In this document: piece after piece, positions 8,571 through 17,340 of the stretch | Layout of the letters: each line of letters begins with the position of its first letter | Numbering within the stretch: the first letter of the stretch is position 1 | Assembly: GCF_900107275.1 (NCBI RefSeq) | Contig: NZ_FNPI01000007.1 | Span: 124,001-188,000 of the forward strand | Length of the DNA: 64,000 nucleotides | From: Evansella caseinilytica | Lineage (GTDB): Bacteria; Bacillota; Bacilli; Bacillales; Salisediminibacteriaceae | Direction of reading: 5' to 3' | Made by a program: the position numbers and the translations under genes | The notes under the pieces: generated by a model | Told to the model about the DNA's origin: nothing | Database searches by the model: none | Seen by the model: the letters and a program-made list of their open reading frames with translations, nothing else

Positions 8571-9467
8571 TTATATTCCAGCAGAGCGTTGCAGCCGTTT
8601 GGCGATTTCCTGAAAATCTTCATAAGATATACCGGGAGCAAATTCCTCGGGAATGTCTTCATGATCAGGGATCGGTCCTCCCTGCGGTGTCCCTTGAATG
8701 ACCTCCAGCTTTCCACCGTCGGAAGGATGTGTACCTTTCCAAATTTTCGAAATATCCTGATAGTCCCGCGCGCTGAACGTGTAAAGCTTTCGATGTAATC
8801 CTTCCGCTTCAAATTTCTTTGCCGTTTCAAACTTTTTATTGTCCAAATTCGGGATAGGAAGCATCTTTGTCACATCTACTCCAGTCGCCACTTCCAAGGC
8901 TTTTGCATAGGCGACGACATGAACACCGCCGCGGACAAGCAGATAACCGATCATTTCCCTCGCCACCGGATTATCTGTCATTTCGTATACCCGCATCTTA
9001 TGCGTTCTGGCACCGCATTCCAAAAAGAAATTATGCAGTAAATCAAGGACAAGATTCCCGCTGCTAAACACATAATCCCCATTCCACGGCCGTCCCATCG
9101 AGTCTACCGGCATTGCCGTTTGCGCCGTTGCGATAAAATGCTGTGCGTTCCGCTTGTCTTTTGCGTTCTGCATCGGTGTCACATCCGGATCTCCCGGAAC
9201 CGTAGTCCCTGTCACCATCAGATTAATCGTATTTGCCACGAGCTCTACATGACCGAACTCTTCTGCGGTGATGCTCGCGACCAGATCATAAAACGGCCGG
9301 AGTCTTTTTTTTCCTCTGAAATTAAACGACTGAAACATGTAATTATTCAATGTGGACATCTCGCCGTACTTTCCGCCTAAAAGCTCTTGTACGGCTGCCG
9401 CTCCATTAGGATCCGGACTTTTCGGCGTCGGCAATTCAATGGCAAGGCGGTCGATTCTTGTAATCAA
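8571..9467 (-). CDS. Manganese-containing (non-haem) catalase
   Basis: Dimanganese enzyme that turns hydrogen peroxide into water and oxygen. With TTG 9467 as start the protein is 298 residues and begins LITRIDRLAIELPTP, matching the usual family N-terminus. Metal-ligand positions are visible: Glu36 in YGEMSTLNNY, Glu70 and His73 in AEEFGHVE, a Glu near 153 in ECGARTHKMRVYE, and a His near 186 in RGGVHVVAYAKALE. GGAGGG sits 7 bases before the TTG, so the longer frame to ATG 9482, which overlaps that site, is not the start. Related proteins (YdbD, YjqC, CotJC) are linked with stress or the spore coat in Bacillus; which subgroup this belongs to is not clear. Next to it lies a palindromic repeat, then sfsA. 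Confidence 0.9.
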   Translation of the reverse strand: MITRIDRLAIELPTPKSPDPNGAAAVQELLGGKYGEMSTLNNYMFQSFNFRGKKRLRPFYDLVASITAEEFGHVELVANTINLMVTGTTVPGDPDVTPMQNAKDKRNAQHFIATAQTAMPVDSMGRPWNGDYVFSSGNLVLDLLHNFFLECGARTHKMRVYEMTDNPVAREMIGYLLVRGGVHVVAYAKALEVATGVDVTKMLPIPNLDNKKFETAKKFEAEGLHRKLYTFSARDYQDISKIWKGTHPSDGGKLEVIQGTPQGGPIPDHEDIPEEFAPGISYEDFQEIAKRLQRSAGI

Positions 9468-9538
9468 AGCGCGTCCCTCCATCTCAAAAAGAATTGTACT
9501 TTCCTAATGGATATGTGGAACGCAGCCTGTCATATTCC

Positions 9539-9662
9539 GGTACCTGGCCCCGCACAATTTTGTGAACTTTATTTACCAATCATTACTAAATTAGTACACA
9601 TAAGACCAATAGCAGATATCCGTTTCCACAATTGTTCACAAAATATTCAGGGGCCAGGTACC
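9539..9662. repeat. Composite palindromic repeat (core GGTACCTGGCCCC), family C
   Basis: 124 bp bounded by GGTACCTGGCCCC and GGGGCCAGGTACC in inverted orientation. Both arms carry a TTTTGTGAAC / GTTCACAAAA tail pointing inward, around about 70 bp of A/T-rich spacer. The tail is the same as in the GGGACATGGTCCC repeats elsewhere in the window. The right arm overlaps the 3' end of sfsA and gives its stop codon. Confidence 0.75.
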
Positions 9663-10378
9663 TGAATTTGATCGATGATCTCGACAGCAGCTGGAGCAAC
9701 ATTGCAACGACAGCCGAGAAACAGGACACCGGCAGCGTGCGCTTCCCTCATCGCAGCCGCAAAGCCGGGATCAATATGCTCTGCAGGTTTCACTTGCATC
9801 ACATCGGATCTCTGCACAACAAACAGCACCGCCGCTTCCCAGCCTTCCTCATTTACTATGTCTGCCAACTCTCTGACATGTTTAGCACCTCGTGTAGTTA
9901 CCGCATCGGGAAAATATGCAATCTGTTCCTTCACTAATGAGGCGCCTTTCACTTCAATGACCATGCGCCGGCCATCCGCATGGCTCAGCAAAAAATCCCA
10001 GCGAGATTTCCCTTTTGTAAACTCGGCTCTTACATATTCCCAGCCGGAAAGCTCCGGAAATATCCTTTGCTTTATAGCAAGTTCAGCAAGCTTATTCGGT
10101 AGTATCGAATTAATCGATACCCAGCCAGCGCCATCCTCCCGCTCCACCATGACAGCGGAGTATTTCGTTTTCCGGTTAGGGTTATCCGATTGCTGTAAAT
10201 ACATTTTTTTCCCTGGGAGCAACAGTTCCCGCAAACGTCCGGGATCTGCCAGATGAGCTTCAACAAGTTCTCCGGGCGCGTCGCTTAATTGGCAGCGGAC
10301 AATAAAACGATTCGGCCTGTCCACAAATATAGCGGCAAGCAAGTTTGTCGAAAATGGCACAACTATCTTTGGCATCAT
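9647..10378 (-). CDS. sfsA: Sugar fermentation stimulation protein A homologue
   Basis: 243 residues, the usual SfsA length. An N-terminal OB-like DNA-binding domain (GELVEAHLADPGRLRELLLPG near 36-56) is followed by a nuclease-like fold with WDFLL near 126 and the lysine- and glutamate-containing VIEVKGASL near 140. The exact biochemical role is not settled in the literature; in E. coli SfsA influences maltose metabolism. The last residues (QVPGP) and the stop TGA are encoded by the repeat at 9539-9662, so the C-terminus has been rewritten by the repeat. Monocistronic, as the neighbours are separated by gaps. Confidence 0.85.
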   Translation of the reverse strand: MMPKIVVPFSTNLLAAIFVDRPNRFIVRCQLSDAPGELVEAHLADPGRLRELLLPGKKMYLQQSDNPNRKTKYSAVMVEREDGAGWVSINSILPNKLAELAIKQRIFPELSGWEYVRAEFTKGKSRWDFLLSHADGRRMVIEVKGASLVKEQIAYFPDAVTTRGAKHVRELADIVNEEGWEAAVLFVVQRSDVMQVKPAEHIDPGFAAAMREAHAAGVLFLGCRCNVAPAAVEIIDQIQVPGP

Positions 10379-10771
10379 CTCAGTCCTTCTGTATTCAAAT
10401 TAGCTTTTTTCCTCTCTATTATTGCATGTATACTATTGATTTTCATATGAATTTGCAATCTCATTGAAGAAACGTTCTACACAGGCCAGTACTTTTCATT
10501 TGACGTTGATAAAAATAAGCACAACGGCAATAACGCCAAGTAACATTTTCACACCCGAGACCAGCGTGCAAAAGAAAAACCCGGAACGAATACCTTGCGA
10601 TAAAGTAACATTCCGAGTATGGATACCCTGCTATATTTTTACGGAAGAACACTATTGCACAGATTTTATTGCTGCATTCCTCAAGACCGAATCATCCCGG
10701 ACGTTATTCACCGTTTGGCATCTGCCGTCTGACATCATTCATTATCATTATCAGCAGGCACGTTATTATTG
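10379..10771. other. Intergenic region without a supported gene
   Basis: Only short frames occur. A minus-strand stretch encodes a hydrophobic MLLGVIAVVLIFINVK end, but no Shine-Dalgarno sequence or convincing start goes with it; it could be a remnant of a small membrane protein. Confidence 0.3.
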
Positions 10772-11086
10772 CTACTTCAGCTTCACGGCAGTACCGTAGA
10801 CCATGACTTCCGAGCTTCCACTCATGATCGAGGAAGAAGTGTAACGAATGTTGACAATGGCATCTGCGCCGAGATCCTCCGCCTGTTTGACCATTTCTTT
10901 TTCGGCAATTTCCCTCGCTTCCCGGAACATTTCCTCATACTCAACCATTTTCCCGCCGACTATTCCGCGAAGACCGCCGACAATATCCTTCCCGATATGC
11001 TTTGCCTGCACCGTGTTTCCAGAAACAATTCCAAAGGCCCTTTCAATCTCCATGCCAGGTACGGTTTCCGTATTGACAATGATCAT
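10772..11086 (-). CDS. YbjQ/UPF0145 family protein
   Basis: Small cytoplasmic protein of about 104 residues, of a conserved family with a proposed heavy-metal-binding or pentameric fold; its function is not established. Family hallmarks are the N-terminal MIIVNTETVPG, the GIVSGNTVQAKHIGKD segment, the REAREIAEKEMVKQAEDLGA helix, and ADAIVNIRY. ATG 11086 with GTGAGG just upstream gives the conserved N-terminus. The longer frame to 11107 adds seven residues that are not typical. It stands alone. Confidence 0.85.
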   Translation of the reverse strand: MIIVNTETVPGMEIERAFGIVSGNTVQAKHIGKDIVGGLRGIVGGKMVEYEEMFREAREIAEKEMVKQAEDLGADAIVNIRYTSSSIMSGSSEVMVYGTAVKLK

Positions 11087-11309
11087 TTCATTCCGCCTCA
11101 CTTTCATATTTTAACTATCTGTTCCTACGTATGAGCAAAAAAAAAGTTTCTGTTTTATAAAAAAATTTATTACCAAAAATTATTTGCTCCAAAATCGTAT
11201 TGAAACTGTAATCTCATAGAGGAGCTGAAAAAAGTCGGCGTCCGCCATGCAAATGCAAGAAGTCTGCTCTGCCCTTTTGTTATAGCGCAGCGAGAATTTT
11301 TTGTCTGAA

Positions 11310-11338
11310 TTGCGCCAGTTCCGGGAAACCCTTATAAT
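11310..11338 (+). promoter_or_regulatory. Probable sigma-A promoter for the 79-aa gene
   Basis: TTGCGC (11310-11315), a 17-base spacer and TATAAT (11333-11338) end about 38 bases before the TTG start. Confidence 0.5.
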
Positions 11339-11376
11339 ATAACTACATCATATTCAACGGGAGGAGGCGTCAATCT

Positions 11377-11616
11377 TTGGCATTTTTTAAAAATCTGGAC
11401 AAAAGTCAAAAGCTTGAGTATTCAATTGTATTTTCTATATTTGCTATTTCTATTATTGTTGGCAATGTGATCGGGCAAAATTCGGAGTGGTTCAGGTCAT
11501 CCAATTCGACCGGTGGATATATGGCGGGATCCTTGCTGACTTGTCTCGTGCTGTTCTCAGTGTATCGATCCATCGCATTTATTGTACATTTATTCAGAAA
11601 AAAATCTGTCCAATGA
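11377..11616 (+). CDS. Small membrane protein with two TM segments, unknown
   Basis: 79 residues starting at TTG, with GGGAGGAGG about 8 bases upstream. Two hydrophobic segments (about 15-33 and 48-70) are joined by a short polar loop, and the tail is basic (LFRKKSVQ). A promoter with a perfect -10 lies upstream, so it should be expressed. It converges on typA, with repeat family B filling the space between. I do not recognise the family. Confidence 0.65.
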   Translation: MAFFKNLDKSQKLEYSIVFSIFAISIIVGNVIGQNSEWFRSSNSTGGYMAGSLLTCLVLFSVYRSIAFIVHLFRKKSVQ

Positions 11617-11770
11617 ACTTATTTTTTGTTTTTTAGCCGCTTTTTTCTCCAGGCTGTTTCGTGAATTTGTTGCTGATGGCTCTTACATTACGCAGTTTTG
11701 TGAAGCTCCGCACGCAAAGAAGTGGATGAATCCGTCCTTTTATTCTCGGTTCGGGTTCGCAATACCAGCA

Positions 11771-12022
11771 AGCTGTGTCAAAAGCCAAAACGATTAAAAA
11801 AATATCAGGGCAATGGCGCCGTGCTTGTCTCTTCCTCTGCAAGCACAGCTAAGATGACTATCCGTCGAGACAACTCGATGGGAAAGGCATCGTAGCTTTG
11901 CTCGTCGCTGCACGCTCGATAGGAAAAAACACTCCTATCGGGCTTTTGAAAAGATGCAGCGGCTTCACTCAATGCTTCGGGGGTGTCTCAAAAGGGAAAT
12001 AACACCCTTTTGAGACACCCCC
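11771..12022. repeat. Dispersed repeat family B, copy 1
   Basis: Runs from GCTGTGTCAAAAGCC to a hairpin GGGGGTGTCTCAAAAGGG / CCCTTTTGAGACACCCCC, here in inverted orientation relative to the copies at 46529 and 58464. Internal blocks (TCTTCCTCTGCAAGCACAGC, CCGTCGAGACAACTCGATGG, CGCTCGATAGGAAAAAAC) are shared with those copies. It lies between convergent genes. Confidence 0.75.
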
Positions 12023-12226
12023 ATTTGCTGCCGATGATGATCCGCATCTGATGCGAAACATGGGCGGCTAGTCGATGCTCTCAGCATTTCCAGCATACGT
12101 ATAGCGTACAGCCGGATAAGTCCGCTACAGCCGTGAGGCAGCCAAAGCTGTTCCTGCCGCCTGCTTTTCACGAATAGGCTTCTGCATTTTTGTACAGCAG
12201 CCGTATGTTGAATAGTTCCATTCTGC

Positions 12227-14068
12227 TTACTGCACCTCACTGGCATATTTCTTTTTCTTGGCAATACGCTCCCGTTCATTTTTATCAAGGATTTTTTTCC
12301 GCAGGCGGATCGACTCAGGCGTCACTTCACAGTACTCATCTTCGTTCAAATACTCAAGCGCCTCTTCCAATGTCATGATCCGCGGCTTTTTCATCGTTAC
12401 TGTCTGATCTTTCGTTGCCGAACGCATATTGGTCATCTGCTTCAGCTTCGTAATGTTCACGGTAATGTCATTTTCACGGGTATGTTCACCGACGATCATC
12501 CCCGCATAAATTTCCGTACCTGGTTCAACAAAAATCGTTCCTCGATCTTCTACTTGCATTATTCCATATTGCGTCGCTTTGCCTGTTTCCATCGACACCA
12601 TGACGCCTTGACGGCGACCGCCGACCTGCCCTTCCACCATGGGCTGATAGCTGTCAAACGTGTGGTTAAGAATGCCGTACCCTCGCGTTTGCGTTAAAAA
12701 CTCCGTGGAATAACCGATTAATCCGCGTGCCGGAACCATGAATTCCAGCCGGACTTGCCCGCCGCCGTTATTAGCCATATTCAGCATTTCACCTTTTCGC
12801 GCTCCTAAGGATTCCATCACCGGGCCAGTATATTCTTCAGGAATATCGATCTGAACACGTTCCACCGGCTCGCACCGTACTCCGTCAATTTCACGGACGA
12901 TGACTTCTGGCTTCGATACTTGCAGCTCATACCCTTCACGCCGCATGTTTTCAATCAAAATAGACAAATGCAGCTCTCCTCTTCCGGATACAATCCATAC
13001 ATCCGGCGAGTCGGTGTTTTCAACACGAAGGCTGACATCTGTTTCTAACTGAGCGCGCAAACGTTCCTCAATTTTTCGGCTCGTTACATATTTTCCTTCC
13101 CGGCCGGCAAACGGGCTGTTGTTTACTAGGAACGTCATTTGCAATGTCGGTTCATCAATGCGGAGAATCGGCAGCGGGTCTTGTTCATCTACAGGGCATA
13201 CGGTTTCACCGACATTAATCTCTTCCATGCCCGAAACGGCAACTAAATCTCCTGCCCGTGCTTCTTCAATTTCAATTCGTTTCAGTCCCAAGAAACCGAA
13301 CAGCTTTGTTACACGAAACTGTTTGACGGAACCATCCAGCTTCATTAACGCTACTGGCTCCCCCACCTTCATCGTTCCGCGAAACACGCGACCGATTCCG
13401 ATTCGTCCTAAATAATCGTTGTAGTCGAGCAAAGCAACCTGGAATTGCAACGGTTCGTCCGAATTTTCTACAGGTGCCGGAATATGTTCGATAATGGCGT
13501 CGAATAATGCCGTCATATCTTGATCCTGCTTTTCCGGACTCAGGCTTGCCGTACCGTTGATCGCAGATGCATAAATAACCGGAAAATCCAACTGATCCTC
13601 TTCCGCACCTAAGTCGATAAATAAATCAATCACTTCGTCAACAACCTCTTCCGGCCTTGCAAACTCCCGGTCGATTTTATTAACAACAACTATCGGCGTC
13701 AGTTTTTGTTCAAGTGCTTTTTTCAATACGAAACGGGTTTGCGGCATCGTCCCTTCATACGCATCGACAACGAGCAACACGCCGTCCACCATTTTCATGA
13801 TCCGTTCAACTTCCCCGCCGAAATCGGCATGCCCGGGTGTATCCATTATATTTATTCGCTGATCTTTATAATTGATGGCAGTATTCTTCGCGAGAATCGT
13901 AATACCGCGTTCCTTCTCAAGCGCGTTCGAATCCATCGCTCGTTCTTCCACCGTTTCATTGCTGCGGAACGTGCCGGATTGATGCAGCATCTTATCCACG
14001 AGGGTCGTTTTTCCATGGTCTACGTGAGCGATAATCGCTATGTTTCGTATATCTTCACGAATGTTCAT
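12227..14068 (-). CDS. typA: Ribosome-associated translational GTPase TypA/BipA
   Basis: 613 residues, full length for the family. An N-terminal EF-Tu/EF-G type G domain shows G1 AHVDHGKTT (15-23), the switch region with RGITI, G3 [11 protein letters not shown] (about 76-86) and G4 NKID (about 130). Domain II, the EF-G-like domain V and the BipA-specific C-terminal domain ([37 protein letters not shown]) follow. The protein binds the 70S ribosome and assists 50S assembly and growth at low temperature or under stress. AGGAGAG sits about 9 bases before the ATG. No operon partners are apparent; a family B repeat lies about 200 bases past the stop. Confidence 0.97.
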   Translation of the reverse strand: MNIREDIRNIAIIAHVDHGKTTLVDKMLHQSGTFRSNETVEERAMDSNALEKERGITILAKNTAINYKDQRINIMDTPGHADFGGEVERIMKMVDGVLLVVDAYEGTMPQTRFVLKKALEQKLTPIVVVNKIDREFARPEEVVDEVIDLFIDLGAEEDQLDFPVIYASAINGTASLSPEKQDQDMTALFDAIIEHIPAPVENSDEPLQFQVALLDYNDYLGRIGIGRVFRGTMKVGEPVALMKLDGSVKQFRVTKLFGFLGLKRIEIEEARAGDLVAVSGMEEINVGETVCPVDEQDPLPILRIDEPTLQMTFLVNNSPFAGREGKYVTSRKIEERLRAQLETDVSLRVENTDSPDVWIVSGRGELHLSILIENMRREGYELQVSKPEVIVREIDGVRCEPVERVQIDIPEEYTGPVMESLGARKGEMLNMANNGGGQVRLEFMVPARGLIGYSTEFLTQTRGYGILNHTFDSYQPMVEGQVGGRRQGVMVSMETGKATQYGIMQVEDRGTIFVEPGTEIYAGMIVGEHTRENDITVNITKLKQMTNMRSATKDQTVTMKKPRIMTLEEALEYLNEDEYCEVTPESIRLRKKILDKNERERIAKKKKYASEVQ

Positions 14069-14448
14069 TCTGTTTCGTCTCTCCTTACGATCAATTTCAC
14101 AACTGTATTATTATAGCACAGTTTTTTTCAAAGCAAGAATATGTGTGATTATTTTTTGGTTTGGAGAACAAACAGAGAGCGGTGATTTTTTGAGGTAGGC
14201 AGCAAGCAGCAGGCGGACAATATGTTTGTAAGCAGCGAAGGACACGGTCACCTAGCGAAAATAAAAAAGCTGTTCTCCGGCAGTTTCTGGATAAAGCGGA
14301 TTGATAAAGCTAAGGGGAAGCATCCTTACAATATGTAGCACAGCGCGATTGCCGTGGCAGAAAAAAATGCGTGATGTGGCTGGGAAGGTGAGGAGTCCCA
14401 AAAGAAGATAGTATCTTTCGGGACAACCCGCACTTCAGAGAAAGGGAA
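14069..14448. other. Intergenic region with a short hairpin
   Basis: No gene is supported between typA and the DUF1540 gene. GTCCCaaaAGA and TCTttcGGGAC pair at about 14394-14425, just past the DUF1540 stop on the minus strand; there is no good T-run, so it is a weak terminator candidate. Confidence 0.35.
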
Positions 14449-14604
14449 TTAATGCTCAGGATCAAACGTTTTACAATCGGTTTCCTCTTGACTTTCCGCT
14501 TGCTTTCCTGTGTTGCTGATGACGTAAATCCGATCAGCGGAACACTTATTTCCCTCGTCCCAAAACTTACAATTGTTCACTTCACAAAGCACGTCTACTG
14601 CCAT
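14449..14604 (-). CDS. DUF1540 domain protein (51 aa)
   Basis: A 51-residue cysteine-rich protein with the DUF1540 pattern: VLCEVNNCKFW at 5-15, a second Cys in NKCSAD near 21, YVISNTGK near 27, and a closing ETDCKTF. Four cysteines in the arrangement C-x4-C-x8-C-x19-C suggest a small metal-binding fold. Proteins of this group are widespread in spore-formers, but their role is unknown to me. GAGGAGGG lies about 7 bases before the chosen ATG; two other ATGs a few bases upstream are out of frame. Confidence 0.8.
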   Translation of the reverse strand: MAVDVLCEVNNCKFWDEGNKCSADRIYVISNTGKQAESQEETDCKTFDPEH

Positions 14605-14669
14605 CATTCATCCCTCCTCTTAAGAGTTATTATTGGCAGCTTCCTCTCCATTTACAACTTCCAAGTTTT

Positions 14670-14699
14670 GTTCACAAAATTGTGCGGGACATGGTCCCC
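14670..14699. repeat. Family C palindrome (half copy) at an esterase stop codon
   Basis: GTTCACAAAATTGTGCGGGACATGGTCCCC. The left arm and core are intact; the right arm runs into the coding sequence. On the minus strand it encodes the last residues GTMSRTIL and the TGA of the CE7 esterase. Confidence 0.75.
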
Positions 14700-15646
14700 A
14701 AAAATTGATGGATGATGTCATGCAGTCCCGGCAAATCTTCATGACCGAAATCCGGAAAAATTTCCAGCCTTTTTGGAGATGTGATTTTGTTATACGCTGC
14801 AAATTGAGTCGACGGCGGACAGATCGTATCCATTAAGCCGACACCCATCAACACTTCTCCGTGAATCCGGTCTGCCAAATGCTGCACGTCAATGTAGCCG
14901 AGCTTAGTAAAAATTTCTTGTTCCCGCTTATGCTGCGGATCAAAAAAACGGAAGTACATCTTCAGCTCATCGTAAGCATCCTTAGCCAAATCCATTTCCC
15001 ACACCCGTTGATAATCACATAAAAACGGGTAAACCGGCGCCAATTTTTTCACTCGCGGTTCAAGAGCGGCGCATGCGAGCGTCAGCCCGCCCCCTTGCGA
15101 CCATCCCGTCACGACAACACGATTTTCATCCACTTCCGGCAAGTCGATAACAATTCCGGCTAGTTGCGCCGTATCCAGAAAAATATGGCGAAACAGCAAA
15201 TTGTCTTCATGATCATCTAATCCGCGGATAAAATGTCCGCGAAGTGTGTTCCCTTTCGTTCCTCCCACATCCTCGGAAGAACCGCCCTGGCCGCGAACAT
15301 CCATCGCAATGACAGAATAGCCAAGGGAGGCATAGTGCAGCTTGCTGCTCCAGTCACCGGCATTCATGCTGTATCCATGGAATTGAATGATTGCCGGATG
15401 CTTCTCCTTTACATGTGTTGGTTTAACATACTTGGCATGAATTCTTGCACCTCGTACACCGGTAAAATATAAATCGTAACACTCGGCGTATGGGACATAA
15501 AATTCATTCGGTACTAGCTCTATTTGCGGATCCACCGCTTTCATTTCCTGCAACGCCCGCTCCCAATAGGCATCAAAATCATCCGGTCGCGGGTTTATTC
15601 CTTTATATTCTTTGAGTTCATCCAACGGCATATCAATCAACGGCAT
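14672..15646 (-). CDS. Acetyl esterase, CE7 family (acetylxylan esterase / cephalosporin-C deacetylase)
   Basis: Cytoplasmic alpha/beta hydrolase of about 320 residues that removes acetyl groups from xylo-oligosaccharides and also cephalosporin C (Cah/AXE1 group). Visible family marks are the N-terminal MPLIDMPLDELKEYKG, RGQGGS near 118 (CE7 signature), the nucleophile elbow GWSQGGG near 182 with the catalytic Ser, the GLMDTICPP segment carrying the Asp near 270, and the catalytic His in FGHEDLPG near 300. The C-terminus (GTMSRTIL) comes from a palindromic repeat rather than the family's own sequence. The role fits the alpha-xylosidase locus a few kilobases away, but the gene is transcribed alone. 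Confidence 0.9.
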   Translation of the reverse strand: MPLIDMPLDELKEYKGINPRPDDFDAYWERALQEMKAVDPQIELVPNEFYVPYAECYDLYFTGVRGARIHAKYVKPTHVKEKHPAIIQFHGYSMNAGDWSSKLHYASLGYSVIAMDVRGQGGSSEDVGGTKGNTLRGHFIRGLDDHEDNLLFRHIFLDTAQLAGIVIDLPEVDENRVVVTGWSQGGGLTLACAALEPRVKKLAPVYPFLCDYQRVWEMDLAKDAYDELKMYFRFFDPQHKREQEIFTKLGYIDVQHLADRIHGEVLMGVGLMDTICPPSTQFAAYNKITSPKRLEIFPDFGHEDLPGLHDIIHQFLGTMSRTIL

Positions 15647-15676
15647 ACAGCAGATCCCCTTTTCGTTATTAAATGT

Positions 15677-15729
15677 AAAAGTGTTTGTTCCAAAAGATCG
15701 GTTTTTATCTTTTTAAACAAACACTTTTA
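15677..15729. repeat. Hairpin form of repeat family A
   Basis: AAAAGTGTTTGTTCCAAAAGAT and ATCTTTTTAAACAAACACTTTT pair with a short loop. It lies just upstream of the esterase start and consists of the two ends of family A without the internal part. Confidence 0.65.
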
Positions 15730-15997
15730 GAAAAAAAGCCATTTCAAAATAACTAAACTAACAAAAGAACTATGTACAATAATAATATTACGCTGCATTT
15801 TCATCTTTTGAAAGTCATAAGCACAAATGCCCAAATCCGGCTTTTCAAACAAATGCCGTTAGTTAGAATGTAAAGGATCCCTCCAAATTTTACTACCGGC
15901 AGATTTAATGAAAAAATCCGATATTATTTAGTGGTTTTTCAAGAATTATTGTAGCCTTTGCTGTCATTGGACCGCAGCACCTTCACGCAATGTATGA

Positions 15998-16188
15998 GGG
16001 GGGTGTCTCATTTGAGACACCCCCGAAGCAATGAGCCACACTTCACCGAGAAGCTGCGAACTGTCTCGTTGTGTCATCGCGCGCGATGGCACTAGGATCG
16101 ACATCAGTGCAATACTAGCAGAGGAAGAGACAAGCATGGAGCCGTCGCCCTGATATTTTTTAAAAATAGTTTTGGCTTTTGACACAGC
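15998..16188. repeat. Dispersed repeat family B, copy 2 (internally deleted)
   Basis: Begins with the hairpin GGGGTGTCTCATTTGAGACACCCC and continues GAAGCAATGAGCCACACTTCACCGAGAAGCTGCGA..., ending GGCTTTTGACACAGC. Compared with 58464-58818 it lacks the block between the two AGAGGAAGAGACAA copies, which suggests recombination between those short repeats. The end overlaps the coding end of the EamA gene. Confidence 0.75.
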
Positions 16189-17152
16189 TCCGCTTCTCCT
16201 GAAATGATTGTTCCTTGCTTGACTGCATGTCATCGCTTTTCGTTTGCACCTGCCGGTTATCTTCCGTTTCTGATTCTTTGGAAATCAAATAGATAGCAGT
16301 CAGCACAGCTGCTATGCCGAGGAGATGAAACAAAGAGATCCCCTCCTTTAGAAACATCGCTGACAATAAGACGGTGCTTATCGGCAATGCACCTGTAAGC
16401 ACGCCGGCTTTGCTGGCTGGAACTTGTTTCAGTCCTTGATACATCAGTATGAAGGCAATAACCGTCACCACGATCCCGGAATAACCGATGAGCAGCCATG
16501 CTTGTAACGGTACCTCTATGAACGAAAACGTCAGCGCTTCACGAATGGCAAAAGGAGAAAACAGCACCGCTCCAAAAATGCTGACAACCGTGGAAACTGC
16601 CAGCGGCGACAAGCGATTTGCCGTCGATTTGCCGAGAATAATAAACACCGCTTCCCCGATTACGGCACCGACGATGAAAAGATTACCTATCACCGGAGCT
16701 GCCCCGCGCTCCACCTCGGACAATGTGCCTGTTAAATGAATGACCTGCGTTCCAAGAATCGTCAGCACAATCCCTGCAATCGTATATCTGCTCAACTTTT
16801 CTCCAAGTGTAAAGCAGGCTAACACAGCAACAACAGCAGGAAGAGAGCTGGTAATAATCCCCCCTTCCACAGCCGTAGTATATTTTAATCCGTATAGCAT
16901 GAAGATGCTGAATAAAAATACACCGGATAATGCTTGCAAAAGAAGAATGACAACCTCACGTTTGTTCAATGATGGAAATCCCTCAAGCTTCAGTAACAAA
17001 GGAGTCAAAATTAGAGCAGCAAGCAAAAATCTCAGTTCCGCCGCCATAAACACCGGAAAGCTGGCAACTAGCAGTTTGCCGGCAACAACCGAGCTGCCGG
17101 CAATACTCATCGCCAGCACAATTTTTACATAAGCAGTTAGTTTTCCCGTCAA
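16160..17152 (-). CDS. EamA/DMT superfamily transporter
   Basis: 330-residue inner membrane exporter with about ten hydrophobic helices arranged as two EamA repeats (near 5-140 and 155-290), as in the RhaT/YdcZ-type drug/metabolite family. The hydrophilic tail after residue 295 is not part of the domain, and its last ten residues (RSCVKSQNYF) are encoded by repeat family B (end GCTGTGTCAAAAGCC). TTG start with GAGGTGG just upstream. It is divergent from a MocR regulator, the same layout as the EamA/MocR pairs of B. subtilis, so the regulator probably controls this exporter. Substrate unknown; amino acids or related metabolites are typical. Confidence 0.85.
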   Translation of the reverse strand: MTGKLTAYVKIVLAMSIAGSSVVAGKLLVASFPVFMAAELRFLLAALILTPLLLKLEGFPSLNKREVVILLLQALSGVFLFSIFMLYGLKYTTAVEGGIITSSLPAVVAVLACFTLGEKLSRYTIAGIVLTILGTQVIHLTGTLSEVERGAAPVIGNLFIVGAVIGEAVFIILGKSTANRLSPLAVSTVVSIFGAVLFSPFAIREALTFSFIEVPLQAWLLIGYSGIVVTVIAFILMYQGLKQVPASKAGVLTGALPISTVLLSAMFLKEGISLFHLLGIAAVLTAIYLISKESETEDNRQVQTKSDDMQSSKEQSFQEKRSCVKSQNYF

Positions 17153-17283
17153 GAGACCACCTCATATCCAAATGATTAAGTGACAAAGCAACGGATGGTA
17201 TGAATGGATCCCTCCGATATCTGTAGTTAAACGCCATGCCGCTCTTCCTTGCTTAAAACTAACATGGTAAACTGGTTGGTAGA

Positions 17284-17319
17284 AGTGCCACTTTTTATTA
17301 AATTTAACAGTACCACTTT
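17284..17319. promoter_or_regulatory. Direct repeats, probable MocR operator
   Basis: AGTGCCACTTT (17284-17294) and AGTACCACTTT (17309-17319) are direct repeats 25 bases apart in the gap between the EamA and MocR genes. The complement AAAGTGGTACT resembles known MocR-type sites, which are usually paired direct repeats. Confidence 0.55.
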
Positions 17320-17340
17320 GAAATGAATGGAGGGAGATCC

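Noticed and set aside
9675-10256. 193-codon plus-strand frame
   Set aside because: Exactly antisense to sfsA; codon pattern is the mirror of a real gene and it lacks a ribosome site.
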